Positions 18,895 through 27,891 of a stretch of DNA of 64,000 bases are shown here, piece after piece. Made by a program: the position numbers and the translations under genes. Position 1 is the stretch's first letter. Every line of letters starts with the position of its first letter. The stretch lies in assembly GCA_963779485.1 (NCBI GenBank), contig CAVZYJ010000013.1, positions 620,001 through 684,000 of the forward strand, given 5' to 3'. Below the pieces are notes generated by a model. It saw nothing but the letters and a program-made list of their open reading frames with translations, was not told where the DNA came from and did no database searches. The stretch comes from CAVVJA01 sp963779485. GTDB taxonomy: Bacteria; Actinomycetota; Actinomycetes; Mycobacteriales; Jatrophihabitantaceae.

Positions 18895-19895
18895 GAGCGG
18901 AGCGCGCTTTCGACGGCGGCGACGTTGCCGGCCATCCAGCTCAGGTAATCCTGGCCGGTGGGAAGCGTCTCCGTAACCGGCACGACGGCGACATTGTGCT
19001 GACGCGCGGCGGCGAGCAGCTTCTCGGTTTCGGCGCTGGCGGCCTGCTCGTTGTAGGCGAGCAGGGCGACGTGCCGTCCGTCGACCAGCGCGAGCGTCTG
19101 GTTCAGCACCCGCGGCGACACGTCGGTTCCGTCCTCGACGGCCTGGCTGAACGGGTCCGGCGTGCGGTTGACGAGGCCGCACGCGGTGAGCAGGTACAGC
19201 GGTACGGGCTCGGTCACGGCCACGCTCACGCCGGCGTGCTTGGCCCGGATCGCGGCTTCCGTCCTCTCCAGGGCCTCGAGCCTGGTCGCGAACACCGCGG
19301 CGTTGGCCCGGAACGTGGCCGCCGATCCGGGGTCGACCTGGGTGAAGGCGTCGGCCAGCTTCGCCGCGAGCTTGCCCATCGACGGGAAGTCGTACCAAAC
19401 GTGTTCGTTGAGCCCGGGACTCGCGTCGCTCCGTCCGGAGATCTCGACCGCATCGAGCACCACAGCGTCCGCACGCGCGGCCGTATGCCGCATGACGTCC
19501 ATGAAGTCGTCGTAGCCGCCGCCGTTCTCGATGATCACGCGGGCCCGAGACAGTGCCAACTGGTTCTGCGGGCTGGCCTCGTAGGAGTGCGGATCCTGGT
19601 TCGGGTCGTCGATGATCGAGGTCACGTGCACCCGGTCGCCCCCGATCTGGGCAGCGATGTCGCCGTAAACGTTGGTCGATGCCACGACCCGCACCGGGTT
19701 GTCGGCGGCGCCGGCCGAGGCCGTGTCATCCGGATTCGAGCTGCAGGCGGTGAGCACGGCGACCGTGGCGAGGAGGGTCGATGCGATCGCACTGAATCGC
19801 CGAGCGCGGGCATGCGCGGGCGGACGGGTGGTGCGCGGCGCGCCCGGCCCGCGCCGCCATCGGCGAATGAAAGCCAAATTGAGAATGATGTTCAT
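18891..19895 (-). CDS. znuA: zinc ABC transporter substrate-binding lipoprotein
   Basis: A metal-binding SBP_bac_9/ZnuA protein. A signal sequence ends in the lipobox LTAC (Cys lipidated), followed by VVASTNVYGDIAAQIGGDRV, a DPHSYEASPQ metal site, LNEHVWYDFPSM and EPVPLYLL. No His-rich loop is visible. The start is unsure: the open frame runs to 19985, and ATG 19895 has no ribosome site and abuts a Zur-box-like dyad, so the real start may be further in or the mRNA leaderless. It is the first gene of znuA-znuC-znuB. Confidence 0.88.
   Translation of the reverse strand: MNIILNLAFIRRWRRGPGAPRTTRPPAHARARRFSAIASTLLATVAVLTACSSNPDDTASAGAADNPVRVVASTNVYGDIAAQIGGDRVHVTSIIDDPNQDPHSYEASPQNQLALSRARVIIENGGGYDDFMDVMRHTAARADAVVLDAVEISGRSDASPGLNEHVWYDFPSMGKLAAKLADAFTQVDPGSAATFRANAAVFATRLEALERTEAAIRAKHAGVSVAVTEPVPLYLLTACGLVNRTPDPFSQAVEDGTDVSPRVLNQTLALVDGRHVALLAYNEQAASAETEKLLAAARQHNVAVVPVTETLPTGQDYLSWMAGNVAAVESALRS
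19880..19894. promoter_or_regulatory. candidate Zur box at znuA
   Basis: TGAGAATGATGTTCA, a 7-1-7 dyad with 5 of 7 paired positions, close to actinobacterial Zur operators (TGAAAATGATTTTCA type). It overlaps the 5' end of the znuA reading frame, so the true transcript or start codon may lie within it. Zinc-dependent repression of znuACB is the expected effect. Confidence 0.5.
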
Positions 19896-19989
19896 TAGCA
19901 TAGCAGCTGACGGTCGCGGGGTAGCCGGCCGTCGCGCGTCGAGATTCTTCCCAGCCGCTCGGCCGCGACGGCCCCCGGGCCTCACTATG

Positions 19990-20040
19990 TCGTGATCTTG
20001 GACTTATGGTGGCCCTGGGGCTATAAGTCCAAGATCACGA
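19990..20040. repeat. dispersed inverted repeat, copy 1
   Basis: Perfect 18-bp arms TCGTGATCTTGGACTTAT (19990-20007) and its complement (20023-20040) around a 15-nt loop containing GCCCTGGGGC. It lies downstream of tatC and upstream of znuA. Same family as the copies at 34051, 40011, 47344 and 63113. It could act as a transcription terminator or be a REP-like element. Confidence 0.9.
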
Positions 20041-20164
20041 AGGAATGCGGCCTTGACCGCCGGTTGAGAGCGGGCGTCACCAGCCGACGGATATCGGTCA
20101 GGTTGCCTCAGACCAGCTTTCGGGCAGCCGGTGCGGAATGGGATCGATCACGGAGGGCGTGTCG

Positions 20165-20989
20165 TCATCGGGCGCGTCGGGCCTGCGCGGCTGCCTCCGC
20201 CTTCCGGCGGGCCTTGCGCCGGTCGTGCAGCACGGCGAACAACACCGATCCCTCGAAGAGCAGCACCATGGGGATCGCCATGGCGCACATCGTGAACGGG
20301 TCCGTGCTCGGCGTCGCTACGGCCGCGAACAGGAAGATCAGGAAGATGCCGCCGCGCTGGAACTTCTTGAGCAGCTTGGCCGGGAGGACGCCGACCAGGT
20401 TGGCCATGACGATCAGCAGCGGCAGTTCGAACGACGCGCCGAAGATCACCAGCATGAGAATGACGAACGACAGATAGCTGTTCACCGTCAGCGTCGCGAC
20501 GGCCCCGGAGCCGGCCGCGCCGATCAGCACCTGCAAGCCCTTGGACAGCACGACGTAGGCCAGGCACACGCCGGCCGCAAACAGCAGGGTCGATGCCGCA
20601 ATGAACATCAGCGTGTGCTTGCGCTCGTTCTTGCGTAGCCCGGGCGTGATGAACGCCCAGATCTGGTAGAGCCACAGCGGAGCGGTGAGCACCGCTCCGG
20701 CGAGCACCGAAACCTTCAGCCGGGTGGTGAAGCCGTCCAGCGGTGCGGTGAAGATCAGCTCGCAGTCCTTCGAGTTCGGCGGAAACCGGTGCGAGGCCGG
20801 GACGCTGCAGTACGGATGCTTGAGGATCGCCAAGATCGGATCGTAGAAGATCCAGCCCACCACGGCCCCGACACCGATGATCAACAGGATGACCACGACT
20901 CGTCGGCGGAGCTCCCGTAGATGGTCCAGCACCGACATGCGGCCTTCGGGATTGCGGCGTCGACGGCTCCGCAGCCGCAGCCGGACCAT
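20165..20989 (-). CDS. tatC: Sec-independent protein translocase TatC
   Basis: 274 residues, six predicted membrane helices. TatC is the twin-arginine signal receptor. The N-terminal motif MSVLDHLRELRRRVV is diagnostic (Glu of LxELRxR), and FITPGLRKNERK precedes helix 3. The first Arg-rich 17 residues may be an extension; an internal ATG starts MSVLDHL. It follows a 69-residue membrane protein by 3 bp in the pafB-pafC-x-tatC run. No TatA or TatB gene is visible in the window. Confidence 0.95.
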   Translation of the reverse strand: MVRLRLRSRRRRNPEGRMSVLDHLRELRRRVVVILLIIGVGAVVGWIFYDPILAILKHPYCSVPASHRFPPNSKDCELIFTAPLDGFTTRLKVSVLAGAVLTAPLWLYQIWAFITPGLRKNERKHTLMFIAASTLLFAAGVCLAYVVLSKGLQVLIGAAGSGAVATLTVNSYLSFVILMLVIFGASFELPLLIVMANLVGVLPAKLLKKFQRGGIFLIFLFAAVATPSTDPFTMCAMAIPMVLLFEGSVLFAVLHDRRKARRKAEAAAQARRAR

Positions 20990-20992
20990 TGC

Positions 20993-21202
20993 TCAGCGGT
21001 CCAATCGAACGTTCGCCACGCGCTCCTGCGCGACGCGGATCTGGGCCTGCAACTCGGCAAGTTCGGCGGCGGTGTCGGAGAGCAGGGCGAGATCTCGTCT
21101 CAGGCGGTGGGACTTCCATCCCAGCTCATACAAGCACGACCCGAGGACGACGGCAGCGACGACCAGCGCGGCCCCCCATGCGATCGCGACCACCCACCAC
21201 AC
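20993..21202 (-). CDS. small single-pass membrane protein in the tatC operon
   Basis: 69 residues: an N-terminal membrane helix (WWVVAIAWGAALVVAAVVLG) followed by an amphipathic, probably coiled-coil stretch (LRRDLALLSDTAAELAELQAQ). The topology resembles TatA/TatB, and tatA occupies this position in mycobacteria. However, it lacks the TatA hinge with the conserved FG before the amphipathic helix, so I do not call it TatA. Start is GTG 21202. It ends 3 bp before tatC, supporting co-expression. Confidence 0.7.
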   Translation of the reverse strand: MWWVVAIAWGAALVVAAVVLGSCLYELGWKSHRLRRDLALLSDTAAELAELQAQIRVAQERVANVRLDR

Positions 21203-21239
21203 CCCGGAAACTCTACTGCGGCGTCGTGAACGGGGCCGG

Positions 21240-22193
21240 TCAGAACGTCGCGTAGGCGTCGATCGCCCCGGCCGCCTCGCTGGCCACCGACTCGGCGAGC
21301 CACTCCGGCGAGAGCACCTCGACCTGCCCGGCCGAACCAAGCACGAGGGCGCGTACCCAGGCCGGATCCGCGACCCGCAGGCTGATCTGCCGCTGCCCGT
21401 CCTCAACCGCGGTCTCCTCGGTCACCGGGTAGTAGTCGGCGACCCACCCGTACGCCGGCGCTATGCGCAGCACGACCAGCAGATGCTCCGGGGCCGGCGT
21501 GTACACGCCCTCGGACAGGTCTCGCAGCTGCGCCCCAGCCGGCGGCCGGGCCGGCTCGTCCAGCAGCCGGGCATTTTCGATGCGGTCGAGCCGGAACACC
21601 CGCATCCCTTCTGCCCGCCGGCACCAGGCCTCCAGATAGGACCGGCCGTCCATCGCGAACACCCGCATGGGGTCAACGGTCCGATCCGTCGTCTCGTCCC
21701 GCGTGGCGGTGTAGTACCGCAGAGCGAGCGCGCGCTGTTCCGTGACGGCCTGCTCGAGGACGGGCAGCAGCTGATCGACCGGGTCCAGGGCCACGGTCAC
21801 CGTGCCGGCGGCGTCGATCGACCCGCCGGCCGCGGCCTCGACCTTCGCGAGGGCCCGCTCGACGGCGGCCCGGTCGGTGAGACCCGGAGTCTCCATGAGG
21901 GTGCGCAAAGCGACCACGAGCGCGAGGGCCTCTTCGGCGGTGAGCCGGAGGGGCCGGGAGATCCCCGCGTCGAAGATCACCGAAACCGACTCGCCCTCGA
22001 ACGACAGGTCGATGAGGTCGCCCGGCCCATGTCCGGGCAGACCGCACATCCACAGCAGCTGCAGGTCCCGCCGCAGCTGCTCCTCGCTCACCCCGAAGTC
22101 CGCGGCGGCCGTCGCGATCGCCACGCCCGGGTGCGCTTGCAGGTAGGGCACGAGGGACAGGAGACGCGGCAATCGCTCACGTTCCCCGGTCAT
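21240..22193 (-). CDS. pafC: WYL-domain transcriptional regulator PafC
   Basis: 317 residues. An N-terminal winged-helix (RLPRLLSLVPYLQAHPGVAIATAAADFGVSEEQLRRDLQLLW) is followed by a WYL domain (about residues 150-230, MDGRSYLEAWCRRAEGMRVFRLDRI) and a WCX tail. With PafB it forms a transcription activator of DNA-damage genes (known in mycobacteria); the WYL domain senses single-stranded DNA. It overlaps pafB by 4 bp. Confidence 0.93.
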   Translation of the reverse strand: MTGERERLPRLLSLVPYLQAHPGVAIATAAADFGVSEEQLRRDLQLLWMCGLPGHGPGDLIDLSFEGESVSVIFDAGISRPLRLTAEEALALVVALRTLMETPGLTDRAAVERALAKVEAAAGGSIDAAGTVTVALDPVDQLLPVLEQAVTEQRALALRYYTATRDETTDRTVDPMRVFAMDGRSYLEAWCRRAEGMRVFRLDRIENARLLDEPARPPAGAQLRDLSEGVYTPAPEHLLVVLRIAPAYGWVADYYPVTEETAVEDGQRQISLRVADPAWVRALVLGSAGQVEVLSPEWLAESVASEAAGAIDAYATF

Positions 22194-23227
22194 CGCCCAG
22201 CTCCCCCGGCGCCGACGCGATGCGCCGCCCGCGCGGTCGGGGTGAGTCGCCCGACCACCGCGTCGACGAGCTCCGGTGGGCCGAGCACCCGAGCCGACCG
22301 CCCCGCGCTGGCCACGATCCGCGCCATCCGCCCGAGATCGGTGTAGCGGATTGTCAGAACTCCGTCCGCTTCACCCTCTGCCACTCGGCGCAGCTCGCCC
22401 AGCCCGGGTCCCGATACTGCGATACGGGCCACGCCGGCCGAATCGGGGCCGCGACTCGCCACGAAGGCGAGCAAGTCGACATCCGGGCGCTGGAAGGCGC
22501 CCGGTGGGCTGACGAGGTCGACGTCCCCCACGACACGGGACAGCCGGAAGCTGCGGGCCTCGCCGCGGTCGAGGTCATGGCCCACGACATACCAGCGACG
22601 CCGCCACGACAGCACGCCCCACGGCTGGACGGTGCGCCGCTCCGGGCTGTCCGTGCCCGTCTTGAGGTAGTCGAAGGTCGCGACGCGGGCGTGCCGGGCG
22701 GCGTCCAGCAGAGGGGGCAGAGCCGGATCGCTCGCATCGACGTGGGGTTGGGCCCCTGGCGCATCGCCCGCAGCGACATCGGTGCCGCCCGCGCGAAGTT
22801 TGATCAGCGCGTTGCGGGCCGGCGCACCCAGCGTCGCCGATTGCCATAGGCGAGCGGCCAGGCCGACCGCGGCCGCCTCCGCCGGGTCGAACGTGACGGG
22901 CGGCAGCTCGTACTTACGCCGGGTGATGCGGTAGCCGTCCTCGGCGTCGAAGATGCTGTTCCGGCCGGTCTCGAGCGGTATGCCCAGGTCACGCAGTTCA
23001 GCCTTGTCGCGTTCGAACATCCGCTTGAACGCCTCCTCCGTCCGCGGATCCCCGTCGGCCGGCTCGTAACCTGGCACCGCGTCGCGGACCCGTTCCGCCG
23101 TGAGGAACTGACGGGTCGACAGCAAGCAGATGACGAGGTTGACCAGCCGCTCGGCGCGTCGCGCTGCCATGTCCTCGAAACTAATGCGCGGCCTGGCCCG
23201 CCGGGCGGCGGCTCGCCTACTGGCCAT
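22190..23227 (-). CDS. pafB: WYL-domain transcriptional regulator PafB
   Basis: 345 residues. Winged-helix start (RLVNLVICLLSTRQFLTAERVRDAVPGY, then FKRMFERDKAELRDLGIPLE). The WYL domain contains VQPWGVLSWRRRWYVVGHDLDRGEARSFRLSR, though the WYL residues here read WYV. A basic N-terminal extension (MASRRAAARRARPR) is present. It is the partner of PafC and leads the operon pafB-pafC-small membrane protein-tatC. It is named for its genomic link to pafA but is not required for pupylation. Confidence 0.93.
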   Translation of the reverse strand: MASRRAAARRARPRISFEDMAARRAERLVNLVICLLSTRQFLTAERVRDAVPGYEPADGDPRTEEAFKRMFERDKAELRDLGIPLETGRNSIFDAEDGYRITRRKYELPPVTFDPAEAAAVGLAARLWQSATLGAPARNALIKLRAGGTDVAAGDAPGAQPHVDASDPALPPLLDAARHARVATFDYLKTGTDSPERRTVQPWGVLSWRRRWYVVGHDLDRGEARSFRLSRVVGDVDLVSPPGAFQRPDVDLLAFVASRGPDSAGVARIAVSGPGLGELRRVAEGEADGVLTIRYTDLGRMARIVASAGRSARVLGPPELVDAVVGRLTPTARAAHRVGAGGAGR

Positions 23228-23350
23228 GACCCGGCCGGCCCGGAGCCGGCCGCCTCGCCACGGTCTGCTCGAGGCCAGAACGGCGCAGACTCATGCTCCC
23301 GATCATTGCTGATGAGGGCCGCATCGTGCACGGCGGTTACAGTGTGGCCG

Positions 23351-24418
23351 ATGATCCGCTGGCGGGCCGGCACCGTGACCGCGATCGGACGGCAGTGGAC
23401 CGGCGTACGCGAGGTCGTCGTGGATGTCGCCGGCGATGGCCCGACACCGGCGCTCGCCTACCTGGCGCTCGTGGGCGTTCCGGAACCCGGTGACCGGGTC
23501 GTGCTCAACGCGACGGCCCTCGCCGAGGGTCTGGGCACCGGAGGGCATGCGATCGTCGTAGCGCTGCCCGACCGCCTACCACCCGATCCGTCGGCGCCGG
23601 GCCATCTCGTCAAGGCCCGCTACACCCCCTCCCAGGCGTCCGTGTCGGGCGTCGACGAACCGGATTCGCCGCATCACGCGACGATCGCGGCCGCCACGTC
23701 GCTGGACGGCATGCCGGTGGTGGTGGCCGACCTGCACTCAGCACTACCGGCGGTCGTCGCCGGTGTGGCCCTCGATCGGCCGGCGGCCCGCATCGCCTAT
23801 GTGCTGACCGACGGCGGTGCGCTGCCGTTGTGGTACTCCCATACGCTCGCCGACCTGGCCGGCCGGCTCTGCGGCACCATCTCGACCGGGCAGGCCTTCG
23901 GCGGCGACCTGGAGGCCGTCACGGTCCACACGGGCCTGCTCGCGGCGCGGCACGTCCTCAGGGCCGATGTCGCGGTCGTGGCGCAGGGGCCGGGCAATCT
24001 GGGGACCAGCACGCCGTGGGGGTTCTCGGGGGTCGCAGCCGGCGAGGTGGTAAACGCCGTCGGGGTGCTCGGCGGTCGGCCGGTGGGCGCGCTGCGGATC
24101 TCCGACGCGGATCCGCGCGAACGACACCGCAGCGTTTCCCACCACGCGATCACCGCGTTCGGTCGGGTCGCCCTGGTCGCGGCCGATCTCGTGGTCCCGG
24201 CCGGTCTGCCGACCGCGTTGGCGGCGGCCGTCGCCGCTGACCTCGCCCCGCTCGGGGCCCGCCATCGCATCGTCACGGTGGCCACGGCCGGCCTGGAGAC
24301 GGCGCTGCGAGCGCTGCCCGTCACGCTGTCGACCATGGGCCGCAGCCTCGACGAGGACCGCGCGTATTTCCTGGCGGCGGCAGCGGCCGGTCGGCACGCG
24401 GCCGCGCTGCTGGGTTGA
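23351..24418 (+). CDS. DUF3866 family protein
   Basis: 355 residues. Starts MIRWRAGTVTAIGRQW and contains GHLVKARYTPSQ, LDGMPVVVADLHSALP, GPGNLGTSTPWGFSG and HHAITAFGRVALVAADLVVP, a set typical of DUF3866. The function is unknown; the gene commonly sits near pafBC/pafA in actinobacteria. I chose ATG 23351, the family start, over an open frame running to 23306. It is divergent from pafB and convergent with the phosphatase fusion, with a 4-bp gap. Confidence 0.85.
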   Translation: MIRWRAGTVTAIGRQWTGVREVVVDVAGDGPTPALAYLALVGVPEPGDRVVLNATALAEGLGTGGHAIVVALPDRLPPDPSAPGHLVKARYTPSQASVSGVDEPDSPHHATIAAATSLDGMPVVVADLHSALPAVVAGVALDRPAARIAYVLTDGGALPLWYSHTLADLAGRLCGTISTGQAFGGDLEAVTVHTGLLAARHVLRADVAVVAQGPGNLGTSTPWGFSGVAAGEVVNAVGVLGGRPVGALRISDADPRERHRSVSHHAITAFGRVALVAADLVVPAGLPTALAAAVAADLAPLGARHRIVTVATAGLETALRALPVTLSTMGRSLDEDRAYFLAAAAAGRHAAALLG

Positions 24419-24422
24419 GGCG

Positions 24423-25775
24423 TTAGCCGGAGGCCGGCCCGAGGTGCACGTGCCGGGTGACCGGGCGATAGCCGAGCCGCTCGTAGAAGCCGATCAGCTC
24501 AGCTTCGCAGTGCAGCCAGACGAGTCCGGTGTGATGTACCGCCCGGGCGGTAGCCTCGGCCGACATGACGGTCCCGAGCCCCTCGCCCCGCCGGTCCGGG
24601 CGGACGATGACACCTGAGAGGCAGGCGCAGCCGCCGGCAGCGCTGAGCCGCGCGCACGCCAGTATCTGATCAACGTCCCGGAGGACGAGAAACTCCTGAC
24701 CTGGTTGGCCGAATTCGCCGATGAGGACCGGAGCCAGGTCGGTGCCGAACACGGACAGGAACTCCGCCGCCGTGCGAGCTGGACCGAGCGTGATCCCGTC
24801 CGGCGGGGTATAGGCAGGGCAGCTGTCGGTGATCAGCACGGCGAGCTCGCGCAGCACACGCAGCCCCCGCGCGCCGACGGATTCGACCTGCTCGGGCCGG
24901 ACCGTGACCTGCCACGACCCCGGACTTCTCGCCTCGAGCCACTTGCAGACGGCGTCGACGATCTCGTCGGCGGGCAGATCGGATCGCTCCGTGAACGATG
25001 CGTGTGTTCCCCAGCCCTGGGAAATGCCGAAGTGCACGCACGGGACACCGCCGAGGTCAAGGGCCGTGCCCACGGCCGCAGAGGCCTGGTGGCTACGCAC
25101 CTGTTCGGCATCGGCCCGCCCGACCAGGTCGATCAGATCGCCGGGGTGCGGCGCCCGGTCCGGGTCTCCGCTCCAAGAGCGCAACGTCCAACGGCCGTCG
25201 GCGTGCACGATCTCGGCGATGCCGCAGTTCGCGAGCGGATGGGTCATCGCGTAGTCGTCGGTGACGTTGTCGGCCAGCATCGAGACGGCCAGCCCGATCG
25301 CGCCACCGTGGCTCACCGCGACGACGGTCGCGCCGGGATGCGCGCCCGCGAACGCGGCCAGGCTGGCGGACATCCGGGCGACCACGGCACCGCCGGGCTC
25401 GTCTCCGTCGAGCCCTTCGGTCAGGTGACCCGACAGCCAGCGCAGGTACTGCGCGCCGATCCGGGCAATGTCCGATTCGGCGGTGCTGCCCTCGGTCTGG
25501 CCGAGACCGATCTCTCGCAGTTCGTCGCGCGTCGCGAGATCGCAGCCGAGCGACGCGGCCAGGATCTCGCCCGTTTCGCGGGCACGAACCAACGGGGACG
25601 CGTAGACAGCAGCGACATTCCGGGCCGCGAGTCGAACGCCCAGGGCACTCGCCTGGGCGCGCCCCCGATCGGTCAGAGGTGCCCCCGGCGCGAGCGAACC
25701 GAGCCGGCGGTCGACGTTGTCGGTGCTCTCGCCGTGGCGGACGAGCAGGATCACCGTTTCGGACCTGCCCGCCAT
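24423..25775 (-). CDS. histidine phosphatase fused to a GNAT acetyltransferase
   Basis: 450 residues. The N-terminal half (about 1-210) is a histidine phosphatase: LLVRHGESTDNVD (catalytic RHG), SPLVRARETGEILA, ELREIGLGQTEG (acid) and VVAVSHGGAIG (second His). The C-terminal part (about 310-450) is a GNAT domain: SGVIVRPDRRGEGLGTVMSA (acetyl-CoA loop) and LIGFYERLGYRPV. Between them is a region possibly derived from a maleylpyruvate isomerase-like fold. Substrates are unknown. I start at ATG 25775 behind AGGAGC; the frame extends to 25808 and would overlap the pafA stop. Confidence 0.82.
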   Translation of the reverse strand: MAGRSETVILLVRHGESTDNVDRRLGSLAPGAPLTDRGRAQASALGVRLAARNVAAVYASPLVRARETGEILAASLGCDLATRDELREIGLGQTEGSTAESDIARIGAQYLRWLSGHLTEGLDGDEPGGAVVARMSASLAAFAGAHPGATVVAVSHGGAIGLAVSMLADNVTDDYAMTHPLANCGIAEIVHADGRWTLRSWSGDPDRAPHPGDLIDLVGRADAEQVRSHQASAAVGTALDLGGVPCVHFGISQGWGTHASFTERSDLPADEIVDAVCKWLEARSPGSWQVTVRPEQVESVGARGLRVLRELAVLITDSCPAYTPPDGITLGPARTAAEFLSVFGTDLAPVLIGEFGQPGQEFLVLRDVDQILACARLSAAGGCACLSGVIVRPDRRGEGLGTVMSAEATARAVHHTGLVWLHCEAELIGFYERLGYRPVTRHVHLGPASG

Positions 25776-25804
25776 CTGCCTGCTCCTAGTGTCCCGCCTC
25801 TGCA

Positions 25805-27163
25805 TCACATCGAGTTGATGAGCTTCTCAACCCGGTCGTCGACGCTGCGGTACGGGTCCTTGCACAGCACGGTCCGCTGAGCCTGGTCATTGAGCTTGAG
25901 GTGCACCCAATCCACGGTGAAGTCGCGACGCTTCTCCTGGGCTCGTCGGATGAAGTCGCCACGCAGCTTGGCCCGGGTTGTTTGCGGAGGCACGTTCTTC
26001 GCCTCGAAGACCGCGAGATCGGTGGTGACGCGGTCGAGCGCCCCGCGCTTCTGGAGCAGGTAGTACAGGCCCCGGTTGCGTTGGATGTCGTGGTAGGCGA
26101 GATCCAGTTGGGCGATGCGGGGCGCGGACAACGGAAGGTTGTGCTTGGCGCGGTACCGCTCGATGAGCTGGTACTTGGTGGCCCAGTCGATCTCCCGGTC
26201 GATGCGCGACAGATCGCCGGCCTCGACGGCGTCGAGCGTGCGACCCCACAGCTCGAGTACCTGCTTGGATATCGGGTCGCCCCCCGTCCGCTCGATGAAA
26301 TCGACGGCGCGGCCGTAGTACTCACGCTGGATCTCCAGGGCGGAGGCGGTCCGCCCGGCGGCCAGGCGGACGGAGCGGGAACCGGTCAGGTCGTGGGAGA
26401 TCTCGCGAATGGCGCGGATCGGGTTCTCCAACGTCAAGTCCCGGAACGCCACACCCTGCTCGACCATCCGCAGCACCAGGTCGGCCGACCCGACCTTGAG
26501 CATCGTGGTGGTTTCGCTCATGTTGGAGTCGCCGACGATGACGTGCAGTCGCCGGTAGCGCTCAGCGTCCGCGTGCGGCTCGTCCCGGGTGTTGATGATC
26601 GGGCGGGAACGGGTCGTCGCTGAGGACACGCCTTCCCAGATGTGTTCGGCCCGCTGGCTGACGCAGTAGACGGCACCCCGAGGCGTCTGCAGCACCTTGC
26701 CCGCGCCGCAGATCAACTGGCGGGTGACCAGAAACGGGATGAGCACGTCCGCGAGCCGGCTGAACTCCCCGTGCCGACCGACGAGGTAGTTCTCGTGGCA
26801 GCCGTAGGAATTGCCCGCGGAGTCCGTGTTGTTCTTGAACAGGAAGATGTCGCCGGCGATGCCCTCGTCGTGCAGGCGCTTTTCCGCGTCGAGCACCAGC
26901 CCTTCAAGGATCCGCTCGCCCGCCTTGTCGTGGGCGACGAGGCTCGGCAACGAGTCACATTCCGGCGTCGCGTACTCCGGGTGGCTGCCTACGTCGAGGT
27001 ACAGACGGGCACCGTTGCGGAGGAAGACGTTGGACGAGCGGCCCCAGGACACGACCCGGCGAAACAGGTAGCGGGCGACCTCGTCCGGAGACAGCCGGCG
27101 CTGCCCGTGGAAGGTGCACGTCACGCCGTACTCGTTCTCGATGCCGAAGATGCGCTTGTGCAC
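25805..27163 (-). CDS. pafA: Pup--protein ligase PafA
   Basis: 452 residues, full length. PafA uses ATP to link the C-terminal glutamate of Pup to substrate lysines. Glutamine-synthetase-like signatures are visible: RIFGIENEYGVTCTF with the catalytic Glu, LYLDVGSHPEYATPE, FKNNTDSAGNSYGCHENYLV, RSRPIINTRDEPHAD and LHVIVGDSNMSE. The C-terminal domain ends RSVDDRVEKLINSM. It lies apart from pup-prcBA, separated by the sigma pair. Confidence 0.98.
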   Translation of the reverse strand: MHKRIFGIENEYGVTCTFHGQRRLSPDEVARYLFRRVVSWGRSSNVFLRNGARLYLDVGSHPEYATPECDSLPSLVAHDKAGERILEGLVLDAEKRLHDEGIAGDIFLFKNNTDSAGNSYGCHENYLVGRHGEFSRLADVLIPFLVTRQLICGAGKVLQTPRGAVYCVSQRAEHIWEGVSSATTRSRPIINTRDEPHADAERYRRLHVIVGDSNMSETTTMLKVGSADLVLRMVEQGVAFRDLTLENPIRAIREISHDLTGSRSVRLAAGRTASALEIQREYYGRAVDFIERTGGDPISKQVLELWGRTLDAVEAGDLSRIDREIDWATKYQLIERYRAKHNLPLSAPRIAQLDLAYHDIQRNRGLYYLLQKRGALDRVTTDLAVFEAKNVPPQTTRAKLRGDFIRRAQEKRRDFTVDWVHLKLNDQAQRTVLCKDPYRSVDDRVEKLINSM

Positions 27164-27213
27164 GTGCCCAGCCTAGGCGAACTACGCCCCCAGCTGCCGG
27201 TATGCGCGAGCGC

Positions 27214-27891
27214 TCAGGGCCGTCCGATGAGCAGGTCCTCACCGCTGAGCGTGGTGACCTTGACCTCTTGGATGTGGTCGGCCGGCAGCGACGTCCCTCC
27301 CGTGAACGTGATGTCACGCCCGGTGGGCAGATTCCACGTCCCCAGCGTCTGCGTGCTTCCACTGCGATCCACGACTACCAGTTGATACGGCGCATTTCCG
27401 GCGTACGCGCCGCCTGCGATCTGGTGACAGGACAGATCGATCCGGGTGCCCCACCTCACCGTCTGGATGCGCGCAGACGCCTCGACGCCGACGGATTCAC
27501 CGCTGGGGGCGGCCATGGCGACGACCGCCGCCGGGTTCGGAGTGGGCGGGGTGGCGGTCTTGCTCGACGGCCACGCCAACACCAGGGCCACAACCACGCA
27601 CGCGGCGGCCACCGCCACGACGGCCGCCGTGACCAGCCGGCGGCGCCGGCGGCTGCGTCGGACGCGCTCCAGAAGCGTGGGGAGCAGGTCCGCCGGCGGG
27701 TCGGCGGCGACCTCCTCCTCCAGCACGTCGGACGGAACGGTGGCCAGCAACGCCGGCAATCGCCGCAGCGACCGGACGGATTCGGCACAGGTGTCGCAGA
27801 CGAGCAGGTGATCCTCATAGCGGCGCCGCTCATCCTCCGACAGCGCGCCCAAGAGGTAGGCGGCATCGTAGGTCTCGAACTCGTCAGTCAT
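27214..27891 (-). CDS. zinc-binding anti-sigma factor (RskA/RslA-like)
   Basis: 225 residues. The cytoplasmic N-terminus has the ZAS zinc motif HLLVCDTC (HxxxCxxC). A membrane helix (LVTAAVVAVAAACVVVALVLAW, about residues 85-107) is followed by an extracytoplasmic RskA-like domain. It binds and silences the sigma factor encoded just upstream; regulated proteolysis in the membrane is the usual release route. Its ATG overlaps the sigma stop by 4 bp. Confidence 0.88.
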   Translation of the reverse strand: MTDEFETYDAAYLLGALSEDERRRYEDHLLVCDTCAESVRSLRRLPALLATVPSDVLEEEVAADPPADLLPTLLERVRRSRRRRRLVTAAVVAVAAACVVVALVLAWPSSKTATPPTPNPAAVVAMAAPSGESVGVEASARIQTVRWGTRIDLSCHQIAGGAYAGNAPYQLVVVDRSGSTQTLGTWNLPTGRDITFTGGTSLPADHIQEVKVTTLSGEDLLIGRP

